Below are positions 1 through 7,489 of a DNA stretch of 64,000 bases, piece after piece. How positions within the stretch are numbered: the stretch's first letter is position 1; each line of letters starts with the position of its first letter. Origin of the DNA: Rugosimonospora africana (GTDB lineage: Bacteria > Actinomycetota > Actinomycetes > Mycobacteriales > Micromonosporaceae); the NCBI RefSeq assembly GCF_016862975.1, contig NZ_BONZ01000021.1, positions 224,030 through 288,029 on the forward strand. The letters run 5' to 3'. Below the pieces are notes generated by a model. The model was not told the DNA's origin. It saw only the letters and a program-made list of their open reading frames with translations, and searched no databases. The translations under genes and the position numbers were made by a program.

Positions 1-35
1 CGGCAACTGAGACATCCAGGATTATTCGCGATCTA

Positions 36-78
36 CCCCGGGTACGCCGTGATGACCGTTTCCGCTGCGTACCCGGGG
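36..78 (+). promoter_or_regulatory. SD-masking hairpin in the permease leader
   Basis: A perfect 12-bp inverted repeat, CCCCGGGTACGC (36-47) and GCGTACCCGGGG (67-78), encloses a 19-nt loop. The right arm overlaps the Shine-Dalgarno GGGGAGG (75-81) of the ATG at 86, so the folded RNA would hide the ribosome binding site. It could act as a translational switch. As DNA it could equally be an operator. No known riboswitch class was recognised. Confidence 0.55.
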
Positions 79-85
79 AGGCGTC

Positions 86-1765
86 ATGACCGCGACGACG
101 GACGTACGACCGGCTCGATCCGGCAAACCGCACCTGCGGCGGGACATCGGCATGGTCGGCCTGCTGTTCACCGCAGTCGGTTCGATCATCGGATCCGGCT
201 GGCTGTTCGGCGCCATGAACGCCGCGCAACTGGCCGGGCCGGCGGCCATCTTCTCCTGGCTGATCGCCGCCGTCATGATCATGCTGATCGGGCTGACCTA
301 CGCCGAACTCGGCACGATGTTCCCGGTCTCCGGCGGCGTGGTACGGATGCCGCACTACGCGTTCGGCGGCCTGGCGAGCTACCTGATGGGGTGGATCACC
401 TGGCTGTCGTGCGCGGTCGTCGCCCCGATCGAGGTCGAGGGCGCGGTGCAGTACGCGACGAAATACTTCCCGCTGACCACCGCACACCCTCGCGGCGACG
501 AGACGGTCCACACGCTGACCCCGGCCGGGTTCGCCGTCTCGGTCGTCCTGCTCGCCGTGTTCTGCGTGGTCAACGTCGTCGGCGTACGGTTCTTCGCCCG
601 GCTCAACAACGTGCTGGTGTGGTGGAAGCTGGCCATCATCGGGATCGTCGTGGTGGCCCTGCTGGTCACCGCGTTCCACGGCGGCAACTTCACCAGCCAC
701 GGGTTCGCGCCCTCGGGCATGCACGGCGTGTTCACCGCCATCGCCACGGCCGGGATCACCTTCTCCTACCTCGGGTTCCGGCAGGGCATCGAGCTGGCCG
801 GCGAGACCACCAACCCCCGGCGCAACGTGCCGATCGCGGTCATCGGCTCGGTACTGCTGACCGCGGTCATCTACATCGCGCTGCAGATCGCGTTCATCGG
901 GGCCGTACCGAGCGGCACGCTGGGCTCCTCCGGCAGTTGGTCGGCGCTGACCTTCACCAACGACTTCGGGCCGCTCGCCGCGATCGCGAGCATCCTCGGG
1001 CTGACCTGGCTGGCCGTGATGCTCTACATCGACGCCATCGTCTCCCCCGGCGACACGGGACTGGTCTACACCGCGGTCACCTCGCGGCTCGGGTACGCGA
1101 TGGCCCGCAACGGCAACGCTCCCGACGGGGTGGCCAAGCTCAGCCGGACCGGCGTGCCGTGGGTGTCCACCGCCATCTCGTTCGTCGTCGGGCTGGTCAT
1201 CTTCCTGCCGTTCCCGAGCTGGCAGCAGCTGGTCGGTCTGGTCACCGGCGCCACGGTGCTGTCGTTCGGGTCCGGCCCGCTGGTCTTCGCGGCTCTGCGC
1301 CGTGAGCTGCCCGACCGGCCCCGGCCGTTCCGCCTGCCCGGCGGGGACATCATCCCGTTCCTCGGCTTCTACTCGTCCAACATGATCGTCTTCTGGGCCG
1401 GCTGGGACACCAACTGGAAGCTGTTCGTCGCGATCCTGGTCGGACTGGTGCTGCTGGCCGTGTTCGGCGCGACCGGCGCGCTGCGCGAACGGCGGATGGA
1501 CTGGCGGGCCGGCGTCTGGGCGCCGCTGTGGCTGGCCGGGCTCGCGCTGATCAGCTACCTCAGCTCGTACGGCGGCACCGGCACGATCGGGCTCGGCTGG
1601 GGTTTCGTGGTGAACCTGGTGTGGGCCGCGGTCATCTACGTGCTGGCGCTGAAGGTACGCCTGCCCAGCGCGCGGGTGCGGCAGATCATCGAGGAGACGC
1701 CGCACGACGAGGTCCGCGAGGGCGACGAGGCCGGCACGACGCCTCGCCCGGCGCCGACGGCGTGA
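86..1765 (+). CDS. APC-family amino acid permease
   Basis: This is a 559-aa integral membrane transporter of the amino acid-polyamine-organocation superfamily, expected to take up an amino acid by proton symport across the cytoplasmic membrane. The first helix carries the family glycine motif GSIIGSGW (about residues 32-39), and about twelve hydrophobic segments follow up to residue 525. The C-terminal tail of some 35 residues is acidic and hydrophilic. The ATG at 86 has a strong SD (GGGGAGG, 75-81), which lies inside a leader hairpin. The overall pattern resembles aspartate:proton symporter-type members, but the substrate cannot be read from sequence. It stands alone, with a convergent LacI gene downstream. 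Confidence 0.9.
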   Translation: MTATTDVRPARSGKPHLRRDIGMVGLLFTAVGSIIGSGWLFGAMNAAQLAGPAAIFSWLIAAVMIMLIGLTYAELGTMFPVSGGVVRMPHYAFGGLASYLMGWITWLSCAVVAPIEVEGAVQYATKYFPLTTAHPRGDETVHTLTPAGFAVSVVLLAVFCVVNVVGVRFFARLNNVLVWWKLAIIGIVVVALLVTAFHGGNFTSHGFAPSGMHGVFTAIATAGITFSYLGFRQGIELAGETTNPRRNVPIAVIGSVLLTAVIYIALQIAFIGAVPSGTLGSSGSWSALTFTNDFGPLAAIASILGLTWLAVMLYIDAIVSPGDTGLVYTAVTSRLGYAMARNGNAPDGVAKLSRTGVPWVSTAISFVVGLVIFLPFPSWQQLVGLVTGATVLSFGSGPLVFAALRRELPDRPRPFRLPGGDIIPFLGFYSSNMIVFWAGWDTNWKLFVAILVGLVLLAVFGATGALRERRMDWRAGVWAPLWLAGLALISYLSSYGGTGTIGLGWGFVVNLVWAAVIYVLALKVRLPSARVRQIIEETPHDEVREGDEAGTTPRPAPTA

Positions 1766-1809
1766 GCGTGCGGCGTCAGCCGTGACGTGGCTGGCTCGGG
1801 TACGAGAAG

Positions 1810-1869
1810 TTGGCGATCCAACCCGGCAGTCCGAGTGTTCCGGAAAGTTTTCGGTACACCGATCGCCAA
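1810..1869. other. Inverted repeat between convergent genes
   Basis: TTGGCGATC (1810-1818) is perfectly complementary to GATCGCCAA (1861-1869). Inside lies an imperfect palindrome, CCGGAAAGTTTTCGG. It lies in the 171-bp gap between the convergent permease and LacI genes, so a bidirectional terminator or a regulator site are both possible. There is no U-tract. Confidence 0.3.
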
Positions 1870-1936
1870 AACTACGGCCGGCTCGGTCGGTCATCAACTC
1901 TCGACACCCGCCCGGTCACCGTGAGTGCAGGGTCGG

Positions 1937-2956
1937 TCAGTCCGGCATCGGCGCGCAGCTGTCCCGTACCACCAGCTGGGTGGCCAGCTCGATGCGCAGG
2001 CTCTCGATGGTCTCGCCCCGGGCCAGGCGCAGCACGGTGCGCGCGGCCAGCGTCCCCATCTCGCTCAGCGGCTGGCGGACCGTCGTCAACGGCGGCGAGG
2101 CCCACCGCGCCTCGGGCAGGTCGTCGAAGCCCACCACGCTTACGTCGTCGGGGACCCGCAGCCCGCGCTGGCGCACGGCCTCGTAGGCGCCGAACGCCAT
2201 CTGGTCGCTGGAGGCGAAGATGGCCGACGGCGGCTGTTCCAGCTCCAGCAGCCGCCCGGCGCACGCGAAGCCGGACTCGTGGTAGAAGTCGCCCTGCTGG
2301 ATCAGCTCGTCCTCGACCGCGATGCCGGCGGCCTCCAGGCCGGCCCGGTATCCGTCCAGCCGGGTGCGGCTGCACAGCAGCTGGCGCGGGCCGGCGATGA
2401 AGCCGATGCGCCGGTGCCCGAGGGAGATCAGGTGCTCGGTCGCGGCCAGCCCTCCGGTCCAGTTCGCCGCGCCGACCGTGGGCACGTCGTGCGCCGGTAC
2501 GCCGGCCGGGTCGATGACCACCGTCGGGATGTTGAGCCGGCGCAGTTCGGCGTGCAGCGGCGACTGCACGTCGGAGGCCACCAGGATCACGCCGTCGGTG
2601 GCGCGCGCCTGGAGGTTGCGCATCCACTGTCGGGCGGACGCCGAGCGCTGGTGGATCGCGGACACCACGGTGCCGATCAGGGCCCCGTGGGCGACGTCCT
2701 CGACGCCTCGGATGATCTCCACCGCCCACGGGCTGTCCAGGTCGTTGAAGACCAGGTCGATGAGGCTCGCGGCCTCCCGGCGCGGACTCGCCCGGCGGCG
2801 GTACCCGTACCTGCGCAGCAACTCCTCGACCCGCTCGCGGGTGGCCGGCGAGACATCGGACCGGCCGTTGACCACCCTCGACACCGTGGGCACCGAGACT
2901 CCGGCCTCCCGCGCGATGCTGGTGATCGTGACCCGGGGTTCGTCCTCGACGGTCAA
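1937..2956 (-). CDS. LacI-family transcriptional regulator
   Basis: The N-terminal LacI helix-turn-helix reads ITSIAREAGVSVPTVSRVVN. It is followed by a periplasmic-binding-protein-like effector domain with the usual NWTGG and HRRIGFIAG segments; such proteins normally repress sugar-use genes and leave the operator on binding a sugar. I prefer the TTG start at 2956 because GAGGAG lies 5 nt upstream and the resulting 339 aa is the normal family length. The open frame extends to a GTG at 3016, which would add 20 unlikely residues. No sugar operon adjoins it, so it may act in trans, for example on the GCGC-centred palindromes elsewhere in this window. That last point is inference. Confidence 0.9.
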   Translation of the reverse strand: MTVEDEPRVTITSIAREAGVSVPTVSRVVNGRSDVSPATRERVEELLRRYGYRRRASPRREAASLIDLVFNDLDSPWAVEIIRGVEDVAHGALIGTVVSAIHQRSASARQWMRNLQARATDGVILVASDVQSPLHAELRRLNIPTVVIDPAGVPAHDVPTVGAANWTGGLAATEHLISLGHRRIGFIAGPRQLLCSRTRLDGYRAGLEAAGIAVEDELIQQGDFYHESGFACAGRLLELEQPPSAIFASSDQMAFGAYEAVRQRGLRVPDDVSVVGFDDLPEARWASPPLTTVRQPLSEMGTLAARTVLRLARGETIESLRIELATQLVVRDSCAPMPD

Positions 2957-3434
2957 CAGCGCTCCTCGCTCGTTTCCGGCTCGTCGGCTGATCCGGCCCG
3001 GCACGTCGCCGGGCACCCGGGCCGATGGTAACCGGCGGATGAACGCGGCGGGCCAGCCGATCCAGCCGGAAGTGGTGCCCCGTCCCCCATGTGTCAGCTC
3101 CTTCGCGCGTGCCCGCCGCCGATCGGTGAGCGACCCGCGGTAGACATCATTCCGGAACCCTTATCGAAAGGCTACGGCTGATCGTCCCCGGAACCGCCGG
3201 CAAGCGCACCGGCACCGTGCACCCGGGCACCGCGCACACAGGCACGGCACGCAAACAGGCACAGCGGCACCCCGGCCGGATCGAGACCGTCAAACCCGGA
3301 GGAGCGCCGAGCGACCCCGATCCCGTTACACCGGGTGATCCGCGTGTGCGTCATCCGCGAAAACGGCGACCGCGAAGCAATCAGATCAACTTCATGAGGT
3401 GCCGGAACCGTGGGGAACCGCTACGGTTCGCTGG
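2957..3434. other. Intergenic region, no gene seen
   Basis: This 478-bp divergent region must hold the promoter of the LacI gene (left) and of the membrane protein (right). A short hairpin, GAACCG-CTA-CGGTTC, lies just before the membrane-protein start (about 3415-3429). I found no convincing coding frame; the short reverse frame at 3172-3354 lacks homologous motifs and an SD. Confidence 0.4.
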
Positions 3435-4115
3435 ATGCGACACACTGCGACTCTCATCGCCGCGATCGTCATCGCCCCGCTGGCCTGGATTCTCATCGCC
3501 TTCGGCCAGGACCACTCGGCCCAGGCATTCGCCAACGCGGCAAGCAACGGCGGCTTCCACACCGGAGACTTCCTGCGGCCGCTGCTTTTCCTGGCCGCCG
3601 CCGGAATCCTCATCGGCCTGGTCGCCACGCTGCGTGTGTCTCCACTCGGCGCGGTGGTCGCCGGAGCTGCGTACACGGCCAGCTACGCGCTGCTCCTGGT
3701 GACGCCGAAGCGAGTGGTGAACCTGTTCCCCCACCATCTGGCCGTGTCCGGCCACGCGGCGGACCTCAGCACCCCGCTACGCAACGGCACCGCGCTGTTG
3801 CTGGGCGCGGCGATGCTGGTCGCCGTCGTGAGTGCCGCGCGCTGGCGGCGTTGGCCGGTGCCCGCGAACGAGACGGCCCTGGCCCCGGCGGTCGATCCGC
3901 TCGTGGCGGACAAGACTCGTCCGGTCGGCGTCGACGGGCTGCCGGAAACCACGGCCACCGAGACGTTCGCCGGGTTCGGCGACTCCGCCGGCAGCACGGG
4001 TTTCGGCGGCAGCGGGTACGACGAGAACCGGTACGGCGACCTGACCCGGTCCGCTGCCGGGGACTCCGGCGCCGCCCGGTGGGCCGACTCGCCGCGCGGC
4101 CCGTCGGGCGCCTGA
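3435..4115 (+). CDS. Small integral membrane protein, unknown function
   Basis: The product is 226 aa from the ATG at 3435, which starts directly with a hydrophobic signal-anchor (MRHTATLIAAIVIAPLAWIL). About four membrane helices occupy residues 1-135. A 90-residue hydrophilic tail rich in Gly, Ser, Asp and Thr (FGGSGYDENRYGDLTRS) follows and is probably cytoplasmic and disordered. An alternative ATG at 3399 would add 12 residues before the helix. An ECF sigma gene follows 187 bp downstream across a strong hairpin, so co-transcription is doubtful. The family was not recognised. Confidence 0.75.
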   Translation: MRHTATLIAAIVIAPLAWILIAFGQDHSAQAFANAASNGGFHTGDFLRPLLFLAAAGILIGLVATLRVSPLGAVVAGAAYTASYALLLVTPKRVVNLFPHHLAVSGHAADLSTPLRNGTALLLGAAMLVAVVSAARWRRWPVPANETALAPAVDPLVADKTRPVGVDGLPETTATETFAGFGDSAGSTGFGGSGYDENRYGDLTRSAAGDSGAARWADSPRGPSGA

Positions 4116-4163
4116 GCCCGCGGGCAGACCTCTGGCCGAGTTCGCCAGCCGGAATCTCACCCT

Positions 4164-4207
4164 CGGTGGCGGGTACGACGCGCGCGGTGCGCGCCGTACC
4201 CGCACCG
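4164..4207 (+). terminator. Long GC-rich hairpin, probable terminator
   Basis: CGGTG-g-CGGGTACG-ac-GCGCGC-ggt-GCGCGC-CGTACCCG-CACCG folds into about 19 base pairs with two small bulges and a 3-nt loop. It lies 48 nt after the membrane-protein stop and before the ECF sigma gene. There is no U-run, which is common for actinobacterial terminators. Confidence 0.55.
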
Positions 4208-4302
4208 AACACCGGGTGCCCCCATCGACCGACGTCGCCGTCATACCCGACCGCCGGCCGTGTAGCGTGTGCTGATCTGGTCGAGCCACAGGGCATGGGC
4301 TG

Positions 4303-4947
4303 GTGGGAGTCGGCAGGATCGGTACCTTCGATGACGGCGGACTCGCCGACGACCTGAACAGGGCCATCGGCGGCGACGAAGCGGCGTTCGCCCGGCTGTG
4401 GCGGTCACTGCAACCCGCGCTGCTGCGCTACCTGCGGGTCGTGGTGGGCGACGCGGCCGAGGATGTCGCGTCCGAAACCTGGCTGCAGGCGTCCCGCGAT
4501 CTACACCGGTTCGACGGCACCCCGGCCGCGTTCCGGGTGTGGTTGTTCCGCATCGCCCGGCACCGCGGGCTCGACGAACGGCGCCGCGCCGCGCGGCGGC
4601 GGGAGGACCCGCACGAACCCGCCGACCGGGACGCCACCGGCGGCCAGGTGCGCGACGTCGCGTACGACGTGCTGGAGAACTCGGACACCGGTTGGGCGCT
4701 GCGACTCATCGCCTCGTTGCCGCCGGACCAGGCCGAGGCGGTGATGCTGCGCGTGGTGGCCGGCCTCGACGTCGCGCAGACCGCGGAGGTGCTGGGAAAG
4801 CGACCCGGCGCCGTGCGGGTGGCCGCGATGCGCGGGCTGCGCCGGCTGTCGGCCGATCCGGAGGTGCGGGCGCGCGCTTCCACCCACCGGTACCAGCGCC
4901 CGCCGCGCGCGGCCGTCGAACCGGCACAGCAACACGAAGGGGTGTAA
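4303..4947 (+). CDS. ECF-type sigma-70 family RNA polymerase sigma factor
   Basis: This 214-aa protein has the two-domain ECF layout. Sigma region 2 is at about residues 20-95 (core FARLWRSLQPALLRYLRVVV, then DVASETWLQA and FRVWLFRIARHRGLDERRR). Region 4 is at about 125-185 (LPPDQAEAVMLRVVAGLDVAQTAEVLGKRPGAVRVAAMRGLRRL), for recognition of the -35 element. It would direct RNA polymerase to an alternative promoter set. Translation probably starts at the GTG at 4303. No zinc-finger anti-sigma gene is adjacent; the downstream small protein is not one. The C-terminus is a short basic and proline-rich tail. Confidence 0.88.
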   Translation: MGVGRIGTFDDGGLADDLNRAIGGDEAAFARLWRSLQPALLRYLRVVVGDAAEDVASETWLQASRDLHRFDGTPAAFRVWLFRIARHRGLDERRRAARRREDPHEPADRDATGGQVRDVAYDVLENSDTGWALRLIASLPPDQAEAVMLRVVAGLDVAQTAEVLGKRPGAVRVAAMRGLRRLSADPEVRARASTHRYQRPPRAAVEPAQQHEGV

Positions 4948-5154
4948 CGCCGGCCGCCGGCGCGGCGCTGTTTCTCCCGCGGTGCGTACCTGTCGAAGGT
5001 GGGTACCGCCGGCTACGGAAACGAACACAGCCTCGGTGGCGGCCGCGACTGCGTCCCCGTGGCCGGCGGTACGGCGTCGACGACGGCATCCGCGCGGCGA
5101 GGCGCAGACCGCTCGGCCGGCACCACGCCGGCACGCGACCAGGACGGAGTACGC

Positions 5155-5595
5155 ATGGACAGTTCATCGCCGGCTCCGCGCGACTCGCGCGGCCAGCCCC
5201 GCGCCGCCCGCGACGACCGGCAGCGCCCCTCCTGGCCGGGTAACAACATGGCGCGGTACCGGACGCCGGACGCGGTCTGCCTGGCGGTCGGCGACCTGCA
5301 CCTGTGGTCGCTGCTCACGGTCCACCACGCCCTGAACCGCGTCGGAGTGGTCGCGACGTTGCGGATGCTGACCGTCCGCAAAGTCCACCGCGCGGTGTCC
5401 GCGTGCCGGTACTTCGAGCTGACCGGGCTGGGCGACCTGCTGTCACTGATGCCGGAGGCGGCCGGGTCGGCGCAGTTCGCGGACGCTTTCGACGCCGAGT
5501 ACCGGCAGCGGTTCGCCGACGGTGCCGAGCTGATCCGCGCCGCTCAGTGGAAGGTCGCGACGGCTCCGGAAGACTTCACCGTCACCGGAGTGTGA
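5155..5595 (+). CDS. Hypothetical protein
   Basis: This is a 146-aa soluble protein. The ATG at 5155 is chosen because AGGACGGAG precedes it and the upstream frame is low-complexity. The first 30 residues are polar and proline/arginine-rich. From about residue 35 the protein looks folded and largely helical (DLHLWSLLTVHHALNRVGVVATLRML, then FADAFDAEYRQRFADG). No known domain was recognised. It follows the ECF sigma gene by 207 bp and is convergent with the pyrophosphatase gene. Confidence 0.65.
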   Translation: MDSSSPAPRDSRGQPRAARDDRQRPSWPGNNMARYRTPDAVCLAVGDLHLWSLLTVHHALNRVGVVATLRMLTVRKVHRAVSACRYFELTGLGDLLSLMPEAAGSAQFADAFDAEYRQRFADGAELIRAAQWKVATAPEDFTVTGV

Positions 5596-5627
5596 GCGGC
5601 CGGGCGTGAGCGCCGGGCACGCGAGGG

Positions 5628-6140
5628 TCAGCGGGTGGACGCCGAGGTGTCCGTGCCGGCCGCGATCCGGTACCGATCCCGGGCCTCGGTGAGCAGCAAC
5701 TCGGCCTCGTCGCGGTCGCGCCACCCGGACACCTCTGTGTGCTTGCCGGGTTCGAGGTCCTTGTAGACGTCGAAGAAGTGGCCGATCTCGGCGAGCAGGT
5801 GGGACGCCAGGTCCGACACGGCCGTCGTGTCCTGCCAGCGCGGATCCTCCGCCGGCACGCACAGCAGCTTCGAGTCCGGCCCGTCTTCGTCCTCCATCCA
5901 GAACACGCCGATCGGGCGCACCTTGATGCCACAGCCCGGAAACGTCGGCTCCTCCAGCAGGACGATCGCGTCCAGCGGGTCGCCGTCCTCCCCCGCGGTG
6001 TCGACCAGGTACCCGTAGTCGGTGGGAAATGTGGTCGCCGTGAACAATGTGCGGTCCAGGTTGATCCGCCCGGATTCGTGGTCCATCTCGTACTTGTTGC
6101 GAGAGCCGGCCGGAATCTCGACCACCATGTCGGCCTCCAT
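5628..6140 (-). CDS. ppa: Inorganic pyrophosphatase
   Basis: This 170-aa family I cytoplasmic pyrophosphatase hydrolyses pyrophosphate to two phosphates, pulling biosynthetic reactions forward. Signature segments are EIPAGSRNKYE near the N-terminus, FPTDYGYLVDT, and the metal-binding DGDPLDAIVL. Also present are VRPIGVFWMEDEDGPD and the C-terminal YKDLEPGKHTEVSGWRD. The ATG at 6140 is preferred over 6155 because GGGGAGG sits 6 nt upstream. Length matches actinobacterial homologues. It is divergent from the crcB pair. Confidence 0.97.
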   Translation of the reverse strand: MEADMVVEIPAGSRNKYEMDHESGRINLDRTLFTATTFPTDYGYLVDTAGEDGDPLDAIVLLEEPTFPGCGIKVRPIGVFWMEDEDGPDSKLLCVPAEDPRWQDTTAVSDLASHLLAEIGHFFDVYKDLEPGKHTEVSGWRDRDEAELLLTEARDRYRIAAGTDTSASTR

Positions 6141-6309
6141 GAGGCACCTCCCCACCGTGACGTTGGCTGTCCTGGTGGTACCCGCCAGGCGGCCCGGTAC
6201 CCGCCCGGGGCCCGGCCAAGCGAGGCGGGCTCCTCACCCGACCGGGGTGAGGCCGGCTCACCCGGCCGGTCCGGCGCACCCGCTGGAGATCCGGTCGGGT
6301 AACATGCAC

Positions 6310-6397
6310 GTGGCGGTGGGGCCCGCCACTCCGGTCAGCTGCCGGGAAACCGCGTGAAACGCCAACGGTCCCTACCAGACGGTGATGAGCTGGTAGG
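6310..6397 (+). promoter_or_regulatory. Candidate fluoride riboswitch (crcB motif variant)
   Basis: The RNA leader of crcB fits fluoride-riboswitch geometry. P1 is GUGGCG/CGCCAC (6310-6315, 6324-6329) with the loop GUGGGGCC. AAAC (6347-6350) precedes P3 GCG/CGC (6352-6354, 6360-6362), and a 4-nt spacer leads to GGUCCC (6367-6372). GGUCCC can pair with the P1 loop GGGGCC (6318-6323) as a 6-bp pseudoknot with one G-U. It differs from the consensus in carrying an extra CCGG/CCGG hairpin (6331-6345) and CAAC instead of the usual UGAU. An 8-bp stem, 6371-6378 with 6390-6397, masks part of the SD GGAGG (6396-6400) and competes with the pseudoknot for 6371-6372. This suggests translational control. 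The genes downstream support the call. Confidence 0.65.
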
Positions 6398-6405
6398 AGG
6401 ACGGC

Positions 6406-6918
6406 ATGGCGGAGGACACCGAGGACACGCGCCCCGGACAACCCCGATCCGGACAACCCACAGACCCGGACGTCGACCTCCGCGTACCGGCCCAGCGTGC
6501 CGAGTTGGGCCGCGCCCCGTGGTCGGTACTCGGCGTGATCTCGCTCGGCGGCGCGATCGGTTCCCTGGCCCGGTTCGGGATCGGCTACGCGTTCCCGGCG
6601 TCCCCCACCGGGTTCCCGCTGGCGACCTTCATCGTCAACGTCACGGGCTGCCTGCTCATCGGAGTCCTGATGGTGCTCATCGGCGAGCTGTGGGCCGGCC
6701 GGCGGCTGGTCCGGCCGTTCCTCGGGGTCGGTGTGCTCGGCGGGTTCACCACGTTCTCCACGTACGTGGTGGACATCCAGCGCGTCGCCCAGAACGGGGC
6801 CGCCGGTACCGCGCTCGCCTACCTGCTGGCCACGGTCCTGGCCGCGCTGGCGGCGGTGTACCTGGGCACGAGGCTCGGCCGCCTGGCGGTCGGCGGCCTG
6901 AAGACGGAGGCTCGATGA
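6406..6918 (+). CDS. crcB: Fluoride channel subunit CrcB/Fluc (first copy)
   Basis: This 170-aa membrane protein is one of two adjacent CrcB genes. CrcB/Fluc dimers are fluoride-selective channels that let toxic fluoride leave the cell. Four helices lie at about residues 40-165. Family signatures are GGAIGSLARFGIGYAF, the conserved Asn in FIVNVTGCLLIG, and GFTTFSTYVVD with the pore Phe/Ser/Thr track. A polar N-terminal extension of about 38 residues is unusual for the family. The SD GGAGG (6396-6400) lies 5 nt before the ATG at 6406. The stop overlaps the start of the second copy. Confidence 0.93.
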   Translation: MAEDTEDTRPGQPRSGQPTDPDVDLRVPAQRAELGRAPWSVLGVISLGGAIGSLARFGIGYAFPASPTGFPLATFIVNVTGCLLIGVLMVLIGELWAGRRLVRPFLGVGVLGGFTTFSTYVVDIQRVAQNGAAGTALAYLLATVLAALAAVYLGTRLGRLAVGGLKTEAR

Positions 6919-7289
6919 GCGCGCTGCTCGTGGTGATCGGCGCGATGGTGGGGGCGCCGCTGCGGTACCTGACCGACCGCACCGTCCAGGCACGGCACGA
7001 CTCGGCGTTCCCGTGGGGCACGTTCGCGGTCAACGTCGCCGGCTCGTTCGTCCTGGGGCTGCTGTTCGCCGCCGCCCAGGCCCACGGCATCTCGCCGCGG
7101 GTGATGACGCTCGCCGGCACCGGCTTCTGCGGTGCGCTGACCACCTACTCGACCTTCGGGTACGAGACGGTGCGGCTGCTGGAGCAGCGGTCCCGGTTCT
7201 ACGCGGCGGCCAACGCGGTGGCGAGCATCGTCGCCGGACTGGGCGCGGCCTTCTGCGGTGCGACCGTCGCCCACGCGATCTGGCACTGA
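6915..7289 (+). CDS. crcB: Fluoride channel subunit CrcB/Fluc (second copy)
   Basis: This is a compact 124-aa CrcB protein with four membrane helices. It has GAPLRYLTDR near the N-terminus, FAVNVAGSFVLG with the conserved Asn, and GALTTYSTFGYE. The ATGA overlap with the first copy (start 6915, preceding stop 6916-6918) implies translational coupling. Adjacent unequal crcB pairs are common in Gram-positive bacteria, where the two products are thought to form an antiparallel heterodimer. That is the likely arrangement here. Confidence 0.94.
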   Translation: MSALLVVIGAMVGAPLRYLTDRTVQARHDSAFPWGTFAVNVAGSFVLGLLFAAAQAHGISPRVMTLAGTGFCGALTTYSTFGYETVRLLEQRSRFYAAANAVASIVAGLGAAFCGATVAHAIWH

Positions 7290-7489
7290 CCCCACCGGCA
7301 CCGACGCAGCGGCACCGACCGCACCGGGCCATCGAGCCCGGTGATTACCGCATGCGGGCCGGGACTTGTCAGCTAACGGCCGTTGAAAGGCTGGTGAACG
7401 TTCCCCGCCGGGGGCCTCGGGACCGGCGGACGGGACCGGTCGGCGGCATACGCTGCCAGTCGTCGTGCTCGTTGTTCGAAGGGTTACCC

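Noticed and set aside
3172..3354. Short reverse frame in the LacI/membrane-protein gap
   Set aside because: 60 codons, biased composition, no SD and no recognisable motif.
6232..6252. Hairpin CCTCACCC-gacc-GGGGTGAGG upstream of the crcB leader
   Set aside because: A good stem, but it lies before the riboswitch candidate between divergent promoters and fits neither a terminator position nor a known motif; kept only as a note.
5443..6993. Reverse frame of about 516 codons across pyrophosphatase and crcB
   Set aside because: It crosses recognised genes in another frame and is low-complexity; pyrophosphatase and CrcB motifs win.
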